Translations under genes and position numbers: made by a program | The notes under the pieces: model-generated | What the model saw: the letters and a program-made list of their open reading frames with translations, nothing else | The model's database searches: none | What the model was told of the DNA's origin: nothing | Assembly: GCF_002211785.1 (NCBI RefSeq) | Contig: NZ_CP022132.1 | Coordinates: 1,860,001-1,924,000, forward strand | DNA from: Francisella halioticida | GTDB taxonomy: Bacteria; Pseudomonadota; Gammaproteobacteria; Francisellales; Francisellaceae | Length of the DNA stretch: 64,000 bases | Direction: 5' to 3' | Shown here: positions 28,611 through 39,847 of the stretch, piece after piece | Layout of the letters: every line of letters starts with the position of its first letter | Numbering within the stretch: the first letter of the stretch is position 1

Positions 28611-29885
28611 ATGAAAAAACTATCATACGCTATTCCTTTGATAATATTTGCAGTATTTGTTACAAGCTGTGACACTATGGATAAAAAGGACCAAGAAGAT
28701 AATAAGCCATTATCATTCCCAACAATGAAATACTGCACTTCAAACATGCTCAAAAGTGATAAATCATTTATCTGTATCCAACGTCAACAAGGTACAGACT
28801 TAATAGAAACAAATATTAAATTCGACACTGATAGTTTTACATTAAACAATCAAGCTAAAGCCGTTTTAAATAAACTATATGCATATCTAAAGCTTACTGG
28901 CACAACCAAATTCACGGTAAAAGGCTATGCTGGCAAAATCGACTCAGATCTTATCACCGATAAAAACCTACTAACTGAACACAATATTCGACTATCTAAA
29001 AATAGAGCAATTAGTGTCAGAGAATACCTAATTAAGAAAGGGTTAGAACAAAATGATAGTATAGAGCCAGCAGACGGCATTACAGTTAAAGCGATGGGAT
29101 ACCAAGACCCTATAGCCCCCAATGATTCTAATGCAAATAGAGCTATCAACCAAAGAGTAGAAATATCCATAGAAAGCGAATTGGTTGAGCAAATTGATAA
29201 TATTGAACAAAGTTTAAAACACTTACGCCCATCAGATTATTCTAAGTTCTTTTCAAATGTATTCCTTCTTAATGGTAACCAACTAAAAGATACTTCTGAA
29301 ATATATGATTCTCGAGAAAAAAGACCTGTGCTAGGACCTAACTTCACCATATTTGCCAATAAACAATATACCACAAAAGATGACAGTAGTAACTTTATTA
29401 TAGTGTCTAAACCAAAATCAATTGCTAACTTTAATGACGACCAGAAAGTTTATAAACTAGGGTCTGCAATATATAAATTCACTTACCAAGGTATAACAGC
29501 ATTACAAACAAAGAATATGAATCGTGAAGCCAGTGTTGGCGATTATGTTATTCCCGATGATATTATATCTGAGAAGCTACCTGAAGAAACTTTTAGAGTA
29601 AAAGACAGAGTTATAGCTAATGTTATGGAAGATGTAATGAATACAAATACGTTCTCATCATCTTATAATAGCATTCTCTTGAACAAAGGTTCTTCTGACG
29701 GTTTAAAAGTAGGCACTGAAATGATCTTGTATGAACATGCAACAAGAACAGATGGCTTCCCAGTGCCTCCAAGATATATAGGATATGGTTTTATTTATAG
29801 AAAGTCTGACCATTACTCTATAATGCTCGTAGTAAATTCTTTACAAGAAATAACTGATAACGCAATGGCAACAACTACTTTGTAA
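28611..29885 (+). CDS. OmpA-domain lipoprotein
   Basis: 424 residues. Signal peptide with lipobox VTSC (Cys20). An OmpA-like peptidoglycan-binding domain covers about residues 60-195 (IKFDTDSFTLNNQAKAVL, HNIRLSKNRAISVREYL, NRAINQRVEI). The C-terminal 200 residues include a GSSDGLKVGTEMILY block like the LysM-associated carbohydrate-binding regions of envelope proteins. This matches the Francisella FTT0831c/FTL_0325-type protein, known to affect envelope integrity and host response. Its stop overlaps the dprA start by one base. Confidence 0.8.
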   Translation: MKKLSYAIPLIIFAVFVTSCDTMDKKDQEDNKPLSFPTMKYCTSNMLKSDKSFICIQRQQGTDLIETNIKFDTDSFTLNNQAKAVLNKLYAYLKLTGTTKFTVKGYAGKIDSDLITDKNLLTEHNIRLSKNRAISVREYLIKKGLEQNDSIEPADGITVKAMGYQDPIAPNDSNANRAINQRVEISIESELVEQIDNIEQSLKHLRPSDYSKFFSNVFLLNGNQLKDTSEIYDSREKRPVLGPNFTIFANKQYTTKDDSSNFIIVSKPKSIANFNDDQKVYKLGSAIYKFTYQGITALQTKNMNREASVGDYVIPDDIISEKLPEETFRVKDRVIANVMEDVMNTNTFSSSYNSILLNKGSSDGLKVGTEMILYEHATRTDGFPVPPRYIGYGFIYRKSDHYSIMLVVNSLQEITDNAMATTTL

Positions 29886-30982
29886 TGCAAGACAACACAA
29901 AAAATCTAATTATCCTATCACACACTCCATATTTTGGTACCAGTCGTTTTTTAAAAGCTTTATCAGAAGGTTTTTGTTTTGAAGAAATCATTAAACAACC
30001 TTCTAAATATTTAAAGTCCTTATCTTTACACCAGGAAACTATAGATTTTTTAAATGCAAAAAAATACAACAAATATCTAGAGAAAGTCAATAAATGGTTA
30101 GCTCACCCAAAAAACCAAATATTAACTTTTTTAGATAGTAATTATTCTGAAAATCTAAAGCAACTAGCAAGCCCTCCTACTGTAATATATGGTATAGGAA
30201 ACATAGAACTTATAAAAAAATCACAATTAGCTATAGTTGGGGCAAGGAATCATTCCGCCTATGGAAGGAACGTAACAAAAAAGCTCTGCTCTGACCTTCA
30301 AAATTCGCAAATATCAATAACAAGTGGACTTGCATATGGTATTGATACTTTAGCACATAAGTTTGCAATTGAAAATAATCTAAACACAATAGCTGTAGTT
30401 GGAACCGGTGTTGATGTAATATACCCCAGTTCAAATAGAGAGCTCTATAATAAGCTTATTGAAACTAATAACTTAATAATTTCTGAATTTGCTTTAGGTA
30501 CAGATCCTCTACGTCATAACTTCCCTCAAAGAAATCGTATAATTAGTGGCTTAGCAAAAGGAGTTGTAATCGTTGAAGCTGCCAAAAAAAGCAGCTCATT
30601 AATTACAGCTCAATTAGCCTTAGATCAAAACAAAGAAGTTTTTGCAATACCAGGGAATATTTTTAGTAAAACCAGCGAAGGATGTAATGAACTAATAAAG
30701 CAAGGAGCCAAATTTGTTAGTGATATAAATGACATTTTTCAAGAAATAAATATATTCCAAAATAACACTCAATCCAGTACACGACTAAATAATCAAGAGC
30801 GAATAAATCTAAGCAACTCTGAAAAAAATATTTTTGATATTATCAATAAAGAATTAACAACTCTAGATGACATAATTATAAAATCTAAACTCCCATATAA
30901 TCAAGTGACAACAATCCTTTTTGAACTAGAGCTTAAATCTTTAATAGAGCCTATTCCTGGAGGATATATAAATACTCAATAA
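29885..30982 (+). CDS. dprA: DNA-processing protein DprA (Smf)
   Basis: 365 residues. DprA binds incoming single-stranded DNA and loads RecA during natural transformation. The Rossmann-like DNA_processg_A domain is seen in AIVGARNHSAYGR, SITSGLAYGIDTLAH, AVVGTGVDVIYPSSNRELY and the C-terminal half of the domain, NFPQRNRIISGLAKGVVIVEA and FAIPGNIFSKTSEGCNELIKQGA. A winged-helix C-terminus follows (about 300-365). The start overlaps the preceding stop (TAATG). Confidence 0.95.
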   Translation: MQDNTKNLIILSHTPYFGTSRFLKALSEGFCFEEIIKQPSKYLKSLSLHQETIDFLNAKKYNKYLEKVNKWLAHPKNQILTFLDSNYSENLKQLASPPTVIYGIGNIELIKKSQLAIVGARNHSAYGRNVTKKLCSDLQNSQISITSGLAYGIDTLAHKFAIENNLNTIAVVGTGVDVIYPSSNRELYNKLIETNNLIISEFALGTDPLRHNFPQRNRIISGLAKGVVIVEAAKKSSSLITAQLALDQNKEVFAIPGNIFSKTSEGCNELIKQGAKFVSDINDIFQEINIFQNNTQSSTRLNNQERINLSNSEKNIFDIINKELTTLDDIIIKSKLPYNQVTTILFELELKSLIEPIPGGYINTQ

Positions 30983-31030
30983 AAATAACGTTTTAAGTTA
31001 AGTATTATGCTTTATAGGTTTGTTATACTT

Positions 31031-31102
31031 ATAACTACATAACTACATAACTACATAACTACATAACTACATAACTACATAACTACATAACTACATAACT
31101 AT
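31031..31102. repeat. 8-bp tandem repeat (ATAACTAC)n
   Basis: Eight perfect copies of ATAACTAC (31031-31094) and one variant ATAACTAT (31095-31102). It lies between dprA and the aspT fragment, ending 18 bases before the ATG at 31121, in the place a promoter or leader would occupy. Such an array can change copy number by slippage. The unit is not a multiple of three and is non-coding here. Confidence 0.95.
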
Positions 31103-31120
31103 ATACAGATAGCTTTCAAA

Positions 31121-33023
<1,903 letters not shown>

Positions 33024-33089
33024 TAAACTTAATTTACGATTAAGATTTTTTCTTCACCTAAGTCTCTAAGCTTACATCCTGATATTAAA

Positions 33090-34456
33090 TTACTCTCTAT
33101 TTTTTTCCAAACTTATACCTTTTGTTTCTGGAACAAATAGTTTTAAAAATATAATAGATAATAAACAAAAAGCAGCAAACATTAAGGGAGATGCAAAATT
33201 ACCAAACTCTTTCATAACTGACAAGCTAGTCAAAGAAACAATACCAACAAAAGTCCAGTTTACCATTGTTGTTATAGTCATACCTATCTCTTTAGATTTA
33301 AAAGGAAATATTTCAGAATATATAATCCAAGTTACAGGCCCCCAACTTACAGCAAACGCCATAATATAAATAGCAAAAGAAGCTAATAATAGATATCTAA
33401 AAAATATCACTTAATCATTTTGTATACCTATTAACTTACCCAACATATAGAAGGAAAGTGCTGAAAGTAGCATGGATATCATCATAACTACTGACCCAGT
33501 ATACAATAGTTTTTTTTTCGCCCCCATCTATCAGTAAGTTTAAGTGCAGGAAAAGTGAACAACATAAGTATAAAATATAGAATCAATATAGCAAATGCAC
33601 CAGTTAGTCCAGCATAGCCTAGAGTGGTAGGGGCATAGTAGATTATAAAATTAATCCCGACTAATTGTTGAAACATTTGAATAACCACACCTACAAGTAA
33701 AACTTTTAAAAAAATTTCTCAAATACTAACTTATAAATAGGCTCTTTTATTGTCTTAGCTCTAGTTGCCTCGAACTCAGTATTTCCTTCTCTATTGAACT
33801 TTTACTATCCCATAAACGATTTAAAATAGCTATAGCTTGAGGCTTTTTATTTTTAGCCATCAACCACTTTGGACTCTTTGGTAAAAATAAGCAAAATAAA
33901 AGCATTAATAAAGAAAATACTAATAAAAATATAAACATAGTCGTTAAAGATAATTCAATATTTCCTATAAGCTTTGATATTAAATAGTTTGCCAGGGTTA
34001 TAACAAAGATTCCTACAGTAATCATTAATTGAAATAATGCTCCTATTCCCCCTCTTATTTTTTTTGGTGCTGTTTCTGCCAAATATAAAGGTACATAAAA
34101 TGAAGCTATCCTTACTGCAAAACCTAAAAAAATCTAGCTAATTTTAAAATCTCAAAACTAGGCAGTAACGCCGATACAAAAGACATCAATGTAAATATAA
34201 TCCCAGCTAAAACCAAAGAATTCTTTCGTCCTATAAATTTATTCGTAAAACCAGCACACACAGTACCAAACACTCCTCCAATAGCAAGTATAGCCGTGTA
34301 TGATTCAACTTGATACGTTGTAAGAGAGTAGGCTGTTTTTATAGACTTTAAAGCTGTAGCTACAAATCCTTGATCTAAACCGAATAATAATCCTCCTAAG
34401 GCAGCTATTATTGCTATTAAATAAACAATTCTTCTATACTCTTTTTGATCTTCCAT
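33090..34456 (-). pseudogene. MFS sugar porter (GalP/XylE-like), multiply frameshifted
   Basis: Four minus-strand pieces give a sugar:proton symporter in order: 34456-34124 (YLIAIIAALGGLLFGLDQGF, the N-terminal signature), 34082-33747 (AETAPKKIRGGIGALFQL, LPKSPKWLMAKNK), 33688-33488 (QQLVGINFIIYYAPT, DRWGRKK) and 33410-33090 (WGPVTWIIYSEIFP, FVPETKGISLEKNRE). These are the conserved sugar-porter motifs. At least three frameshifts or stops separate them. The gene would have encoded about 455 residues. Confidence 0.9.
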
Positions 34457-34560
34457 TTAATTTTCCTGAATTATAATACTTGTGATAAAAATTAAAGAAC
34501 TACTTTAAAATAAAATTTCACTTTAGAAAGCAAAGTATGCGACTATAATAGATTAACTAA

Positions 34561-35399
34561 CTACTTTGTTTTATGAATAGCAGCATTAATCCTATCATTA
34601 TGAGAATGTGTAAAGCCTATTGATCTTTCAAAATCAACCGTTTGCTGAGATTTATACGCAAGCACGTAGGTTTTTCTCCAATTATCAGAAGTATTTCCAG
34701 CAGAACCGTGAATAATCCATTAATCATGAACAGTAATAGAACCTCTAGGCACTTCAACATGAACAACTTCACCTTTAATATCTTTATCATCTAAGACTAG
34801 AGCATGAGCATCTTCTCTATTTTCATTCTTTTTATTTGGGTCAAGCTGAATTGGTTTATGCTTCACTATTTTTTTACTCTTATTCGAACCCGGTATAAAC
34901 TGCAAACAACCATTTTCTTTATTAGATGGAGTAAGTGCTAAACAAAAAGTAGCTGTTTTAGTATCAGGTGTATCTTTAGGCCAATACCCCATATCTTCAT
35001 GCATTGCAAAAGCCGCTTTAGTCTTACCTGGCTTTTTACTTAAAAATTGATCATAATCTATAGTCATGTCATTCCCTAGTAATTGCTTAGCCATGTAAGA
35101 TGTTACTTGTTCAAAAATGTTGTCTTGTAAATTAGGATAATAAATTCTTGGTAACATATTATTTACTAAATTAAAGCTTTCTACTTTAGTATCAAAACCG
35201 CTACTCATGTCACAAAATCTCTTCCCATGTTTTTGACTTCACCTTTTAGAAAAATCTCATAAATTTTATCAATTTTTTTCAACTCTTCTTCATTAATAAC
35301 ATCATGGAAAACTACATAACCATTTTCATGAAAAAAGTTAATATCTTCTTGAGATACTATATACTTATTCCCTTCCCTTCTAAACTTAGTATTATTCAT
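34561..35399 (-). pseudogene. Phytanoyl-CoA dioxygenase-like protein, frameshift plus nonsense
   Basis: The frame starting at 35399 (MNNTKFRREGNKYIVSQEDI) runs to MGRDF and shifts at a T run near 35218; adding one T restores FCDMSSGFDTKVESF. The second frame contains FAMHEDMGYWPKD, probably the iron-binding His-x-Asp/Glu block, and CLQFIPGSNKS. It stops at TVHD, after which the same frame continues WIIHGSAGNTSDNWRKTYVLAY to 34561; the stop codon TAA probably replaces GAA. The family uses Fe(II) and 2-oxoglutarate. The substrate is unknown. Confidence 0.82.
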
Positions 35400-35471
35400 A
35401 TTATTCTCCTTTTATTTTTATTTGTCATTTTTTGAAAAAGATGTTTACTCTACCGCAAAATAGAGTTTTTT

Positions 35472-35588
35472 TTACACTATATCAGCTATGAACTCGGGAT
35501 TATTTACTTTTAAAACATAAGAAAATACATTGGCTGAAAAATTCAATAAACCTAGAGTAACAACTAAAACTTTATAAAGTTTTTTCAT
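35472..35588 (-). CDS. Short exported peptide, possibly a gene remnant
   Basis: 38 codons: MKKLYKVLVVTLGLLNFSAN, then VFSYVLKVNNPEF and a stop at 35472-35474. It has a signal peptide and a strong ribosome site (AAGAGGA, 9 bases upstream), but almost no mature part. It looks like the first exon-like fragment of a longer exported protein whose remainder has been lost. I cannot name a family. Confidence 0.4.
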   Translation of the reverse strand: MKKLYKVLVVTLGLLNFSANVFSYVLKVNNPEFIADIV

Positions 35589-35759
35589 TTAAATATCCTC
35601 TTAAAACTAATCAATTCTAACAGTGTAATATTAATGTAATTATTAAATCAAGCACTTTACGGCCTATTTGGTTTGTTTTTTTTGATATTAGTAAAACTAA
35701 ATAGACTTTTTTACTACTTATCACTAAAATATAGTTTTTAGTAATTTGGTAGTATAAAA

Positions 35760-37073
35760 ATGTTAAATAAAGTAGAGTCTTTTTTTGACTTAAAAGCAAA
35801 TAACACATCCATAAAAAAAGAATTTTTGGCAGGCCTAGCCTCTTTCTTAGCAATCTCATATATTATTGTGGTTAATCCAAAGATTTTAGCTTCTGCAGGC
35901 ATGCCCAGTAATGCATTAGTTACCAGTACTATTCTAGTATCTGCCTTTGGTAGTATAATTATGGGAATCTTCACTCGTAATCCATTTGTAATTGCACCAG
36001 GAATGGGGATGAATATTTTCTTTTCATATACAGCTGTATCAGTCTATCACTTACCATGGCAAACAGTACTAGGAGCAACGTTTTGGTCTGGAATAATATT
36101 TAGCTTGCTGGTGATTTTAAATATCCGTACTAGGATTATGCTTAGTCTACCCAAATCAATTAAGCAATCTTTAGGTGCGGGTATAGGACTCTTTATAGCT
36201 TATATTGGTCTTGTAAATAGTCATTTCATAACATCCCATGAAGGCCTATTAACTCTTAATACAATTAATCCACACATTGTATTATTTTTAATATGCTTAG
36301 TTTTGTTAATAATTTTGTTTATCAAAAAAATTCCTGCTTCAATTATTATAGTTATTCTTATTGGATATATAATATCATTTCCACTATCTTATATTAGTCA
36401 TGAGAAAATAGTATCACTTCCTAGCCACATGATAAGCCTACCAGACTTCTCATTAATTGGACAAATAAATCTTATTAATGGTCTAAAGTTTGCTATATTA
36501 CCAACGATCTTTACCTTTTGTTTCCTAAGTTTATTTGATGGTACAGGAACTATCTCAAGTCTTTATGCAAGTATGAAAAGAAAGCACAACTATAGAGATA
36601 AAGAACTTAAAAAAACTTTTCTTGCAGATGCTGCAAGCGCAACAGTATCAGGAATACTAGGCTCAAGCCCATCAACAGTTGTTGTTGAATCTGGTGTAGG
36701 TATTGCTCAAGGAGCCCGTTCTGGTCTTACAGCAATATTTGCCGGGCTAATGTTTTTACCATTTTTATTTTTATCTCCATTAATAAGTTCTATTCCTATA
36801 GAGGTAATTTCACCAGCGCTTGTATTAATAGGTATAATGATGATGCAGCAAGTAGCAAAAGTTGACTGGTATGATTTTATTCAGGCAACTCCAGCGTTCT
36901 TTACTATCATTATGATGACCCTATCTTCATCAATATCAACAGGAATTGCTACTGGAATTATAATCTGGTTTTTAATTTCAATCTTTTGTAATAAGAATGA
37001 GCTAAACTTCACTGCAGGGGTTATAACTATATTTTGTTTTATAATGTTTCTTCATGCAGTTAATTTATTTTAA
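35760..37073 (+). CDS. NCS2-family purine (guanine/hypoxanthine/adenine) permease
   Basis: 437 residues, AzgA-like branch of the NCS2 family, with about 12 to 14 hydrophobic segments. N-terminal FFDLKANNTSIKKEFLAGLASFLA and IIVVNPKIL, then APGMGMNIFFSYTAV, the conserved FLSLFDGTGTISSLY and the SSPSTVVVESGVGIAQGARSG (given in part) are typical of the branch. It imports a purine base by proton symport. It is a single-gene unit divergent from the decayed region to its left. Confidence 0.92.
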   Translation: MLNKVESFFDLKANNTSIKKEFLAGLASFLAISYIIVVNPKILASAGMPSNALVTSTILVSAFGSIIMGIFTRNPFVIAPGMGMNIFFSYTAVSVYHLPWQTVLGATFWSGIIFSLLVILNIRTRIMLSLPKSIKQSLGAGIGLFIAYIGLVNSHFITSHEGLLTLNTINPHIVLFLICLVLLIILFIKKIPASIIIVILIGYIISFPLSYISHEKIVSLPSHMISLPDFSLIGQINLINGLKFAILPTIFTFCFLSLFDGTGTISSLYASMKRKHNYRDKELKKTFLADAASATVSGILGSSPSTVVVESGVGIAQGARSGLTAIFAGLMFLPFLFLSPLISSIPIEVISPALVLIGIMMMQQVAKVDWYDFIQATPAFFTIIMMTLSSSISTGIATGIIIWFLISIFCNKNELNFTAGVITIFCFIMFLHAVNLF

Positions 37074-37229
37074 ATAACTATTTAATAAAAAATACATAAA
37101 ACATTAATCTATACAGCTTAGTATTTACTAACATCTTTTTCTCTATCATAATATCTTTATAAAGGAATGAGATCACTTATCTCAGAAGCCATATAACACA
37201 TATGTTTGAATACATAATCAAGGAAAAAA

Positions 37230-37426
37230 ATGAACTTTAAGAAAACGTTAACAACCATACTAATTACTCGAATCTGTGCACTATTACTAGCATCTTGTGG
37301 CCCTAATAAAAAAGAGCAAACTTAGAGCAACAACAGCATGACTTAAACCAAAAAGCAAAAGATGAAAAGCTACAAGCAAGTAATCTAACTACTGATGCTG
37401 GCAACCTTGATAAAGAATCAAAATAA
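37230..37426 (+). pseudogene. Small lipoprotein, frameshifted
   Basis: MNFKKTLTTILITRICALLL leads to a lipobox LASC, then GPNKKEQT and a stop at about 37322. In the next frame the sequence continues LEQQQHDLNQKAKDEKLQ and TTDAGNLDKESK to TAA at 37424-37426, a charged tail typical of small lipoproteins. A good ribosome site (AAGGA) precedes the ATG. The stretch 37074-37229 before it has no gene. Confidence 0.55.
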
Positions 37427-37503
37427 AGTAGCTCCAAATCTCAATACGAAAAAGATCAAGCAACTGTATTAAATGCAAAAGCAGAACAGAACCTTTTAAA
37501 ATT

Positions 37504-38798
37504 ATAATACCCCATGAAATTTTAACAACAATTTTGAGAATTTAGTTCCTAAAGTAGCTAAACTATAAATGAGCAATTTAGGATAAATGTAAATGAGTAA
37601 TAAGAGAAAAATATATACCGTTGAATTTAAGACTAAAGTTGTCTTGGAAGTATTGGGGAAAGATCAAACAATCACACAGTTATCAGTAAAATATAATATT
37701 ACGCCCAAAAACATAAATAATTGAAAAACAGCCTTTTTAGAAAATGCTGAGTTGGCAATGGATCCATCCAAATCAGTATCACAATATAAAAAAGACAATG
37801 CAAAGCTTCAAACCAAGATAGATCAGTATTCTAAGAAGGTTGGACAACTAACAATTGAGAAGGAATTTCTTGAGGGAAAGCTCGTAAGCTTGGGATTATC
37901 TGATAGAAAAGCGATGATTGATCCTAAGCATAAATTATCTGTTGTAAAACAAAGTTTCTTATTAGAAGTTTCTAGAGCTGGTTTATATTACAAGCCTGTG
38001 GTTAACGAACATAAAGAAGAAGTAAAAGCAAAGCTTATACAGATACATGAGGAGATTCCCTGCTACGGCTATATAAAAGCTCATAAGCAATTAATAGAAG
38101 ATGGGTTTAGCATCTGTGAGAACACAGTACAAAAATATCGTAAAGAGTTAGGCATCAAAGCTATATTGGCGGTGAAAAAACCAAACTTAAACTTATCTGA
38201 ACCTAACAAAGAGCATGCTATTTATAGTTACAAACTAAAAGGTTTAAGCATATTGAGACCTAATCAAGTTTGGTCTACAGATATTACATATATTAAGACT
38301 GATGCTGGCACAGTTTATATGGCAGCTATTATTGATTGGTACTCTAAGGCTGTACTAAGTTGGGAGATATCCAACACTATGGATAGTAGTTTAGTTATGA
38401 AAGTTTTAAATGAAGCTCTGTATAAATATGGAGTACCAGAAATATTTAACACTAATCAAGGTAGCCAGTACACATCTAACATTCATATCCAAACATTATT
38501 GGATAAAAAAATTACTATATCTATGGATGGTAAAGGTAGAGCAACTGATAACATTTGCATCGAAAGATTTTGGAGAAGTGCTAAATGTGAGAGATTTTAT
38601 TTAAATCAATATCCTGGCATTGTTGAACTAAGAAACGATGTGGATGATTATATAGATTTTTATAATAATAGAAGATTTCATGAGTCTATCAATTATAAAA
38701 AACCTATGGAATTTTATTACGATAACTTATTGGAAAAACGGGCGGCTTAGATGGGAACTAAATAATTGAAAATATTGTTTAATTTATTAGGGTAGTAT
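37504..38798 (+). mobile_element. IS3-family element (1295-bp type), copy 3
   Basis: Ends ATAATACCCC and GGGTAGTAT (one base changed at the right end: AGGG in place of GGGG). The flanks share ATT (37501-37503 and 38799-38801), a possible 3-bp target duplication. The right end is one base from the holC stop codon, so holC is spared. The short helix-turn-helix frame starts at 37593 and hits the same TGA as the other copies. Confidence 0.93.
37752..38750 (+). CDS. IS3-family transposase, catalytic part (copy 3), catalytic Asp lost
   Basis: 332 residues, nearly identical to the other copies. The second catalytic residue, Asp235 in FNTDQGSQY, is Asn here (FNTNQGSQY, codon AAT at 38454-38456) while Asp177 and Glu271 remain. 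The enzyme should therefore be inactive. It shares Ile135 with copy 4, where copies 1 and 2 have Ser135. Confidence 0.92.
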   Translation: MAMDPSKSVSQYKKDNAKLQTKIDQYSKKVGQLTIEKEFLEGKLVSLGLSDRKAMIDPKHKLSVVKQSFLLEVSRAGLYYKPVVNEHKEEVKAKLIQIHEEIPCYGYIKAHKQLIEDGFSICENTVQKYRKELGIKAILAVKKPNLNLSEPNKEHAIYSYKLKGLSILRPNQVWSTDITYIKTDAGTVYMAAIIDWYSKAVLSWEISNTMDSSLVMKVLNEALYKYGVPEIFNTNQGSQYTSNIHIQTLLDKKITISMDGKGRATDNICIERFWRSAKCERFYLNQYPGIVELRNDVDDYIDFYNNRRFHESINYKKPMEFYYDNLLEKRAA

Positions 38799-38799
38799 A

Positions 38800-39231
38800 T
38801 TACTCTTTTATCGTATTAATTTCTAAATTATATTCTTTGTAATAGATATATTTTTTACGTGAAGCTAACAAGGCCTGCTCATCTTGATAAACAAACTCTT
38901 TAAGCTCTTTTATCTTAATCCTTTGAGGATCTACAGCTACATCCATAATATTTATCAACACATCAAAGCCAGAAGTAATAAATAGATTATCTGTTATAAG
39001 GATAGGAATATTTTTATATTGATTATACTGGCTAGCGCTTATAGCGCAATGATGGGGGATAAAGGATTCTTCTCCTGGTTGCCACAACCTTTCATCTAGT
39101 TCTTTTGCAATCCCTGTAGGAGCTAAAATTGCAAATGTGCTACGTCTATAGTTCTCTAAAACATGATCAACTATAGAATCTAGAAGTACTTTCTGTTCAG
39201 ATGTTTGTAAAACTTGAAATTCAACTTTCAT
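38800..39231 (-). CDS. holC: DNA polymerase III subunit chi
   Basis: 143 residues. The chi subunit links the clamp loader to SSB. The N-terminal MKVEFQVLQT, the PTGIAKELDERLWQPGEESFIPHH block and the PILITDNLFIT region match HolC. It stands alone, with its stop codon (38800-38802) one base from the end of an IS3 copy; readthrough or termination after the gene may therefore be affected by the IS. Confidence 0.88.
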   Translation of the reverse strand: MKVEFQVLQTSEQKVLLDSIVDHVLENYRRSTFAILAPTGIAKELDERLWQPGEESFIPHHCAISASQYNQYKNIPILITDNLFITSGFDVLINIMDVAVDPQRIKIKELKEFVYQDEQALLASRKKYIYYKEYNLEINTIKE

Positions 39232-39349
39232 AAAAAATGTCTTTAGCTTTTATACCGAAACTTTTACAGAATATTTCTAAATAAGTATTCTGACTAAGTA
39301 GGCATTTCATATTTAAATGCTAGTTTAGCATAAATAAGCTAAGCTTATA

Positions 39350-39841
39350 CTATTGCTGATGCTTAAATGCTGACTTTAATTTTGTTATAAAGTCAGATCC
39401 TAGAACAAAGAAACTTGCTATAAATATTACATCTCCACTAAATAAAATAAAAACCATATTAAGCTCACCTACTTCTTTAATCTTATTAAAAATAAGGATC
39501 ATTTCAGTAATTACCGTAGGATATATTAAGCTTGCAAAAAACATAATCATACCAAGCAAGTATCTTTGATAACTAATAGATTTTTGTTGTGAAAAAGCAG
39601 ATTTAAATATTTTCTTTATACCTGCCTTTATTGCATCCACTATAGTTTTTCCAAGTAGCATTACAGATAAAACAAACACCCCTTCTGCACTTACTAGTAA
39701 TATAGATGACACTGCCAAATAGCTGGCTGTCGATAAATCTAAAAAAGGCATTATACAAAAAACTATTATATACGGTGCAAATGACAAGCAAAAAAGCATA
39801 AGCCCTAGATAATACTTCCAATCCTTCTTTATCATCTGCAT
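39350..39841 (-). CDS. Four-segment inner membrane protein (transporter-suffix-like)
   Basis: 163 residues with four hydrophobic segments (about 12-34, 40-62, 95-118, 128-150) and basic loops (KAGIKKIFKSAF). The sequence YYLGLMLFCLSFAPY and a second copy-like YLLGMIMFFASLIYP suggest an internal duplication of a two-helix unit, the layout of the so-called transporter suffix domain. It is last in the moxR-Bat-pcp run, 6 bases after pcp. Function unknown. Confidence 0.6.
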   Translation of the reverse strand: MQMIKKDWKYYLGLMLFCLSFAPYIIVFCIMPFLDLSTASYLAVSSILLVSAEGVFVLSVMLLGKTIVDAIKAGIKKIFKSAFSQQKSISYQRYLLGMIMFFASLIYPTVITEMILIFNKIKEVGELNMVFILFSGDVIFIASFFVLGSDFITKLKSAFKHQQ

Positions 39842-39847
39842 AGCTAG

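Noticed and set aside
31031-31102. CRISPR array
   Set aside because: The 8-bp units are contiguous without spacers, and no cas genes are in the window; it is a simple tandem repeat.
37160-37185. Palindrome-like GAGATCACTTATCTC before the lipoprotein pseudogene
   Set aside because: Short imperfect symmetry without a following T run or known operator; too weak to call.
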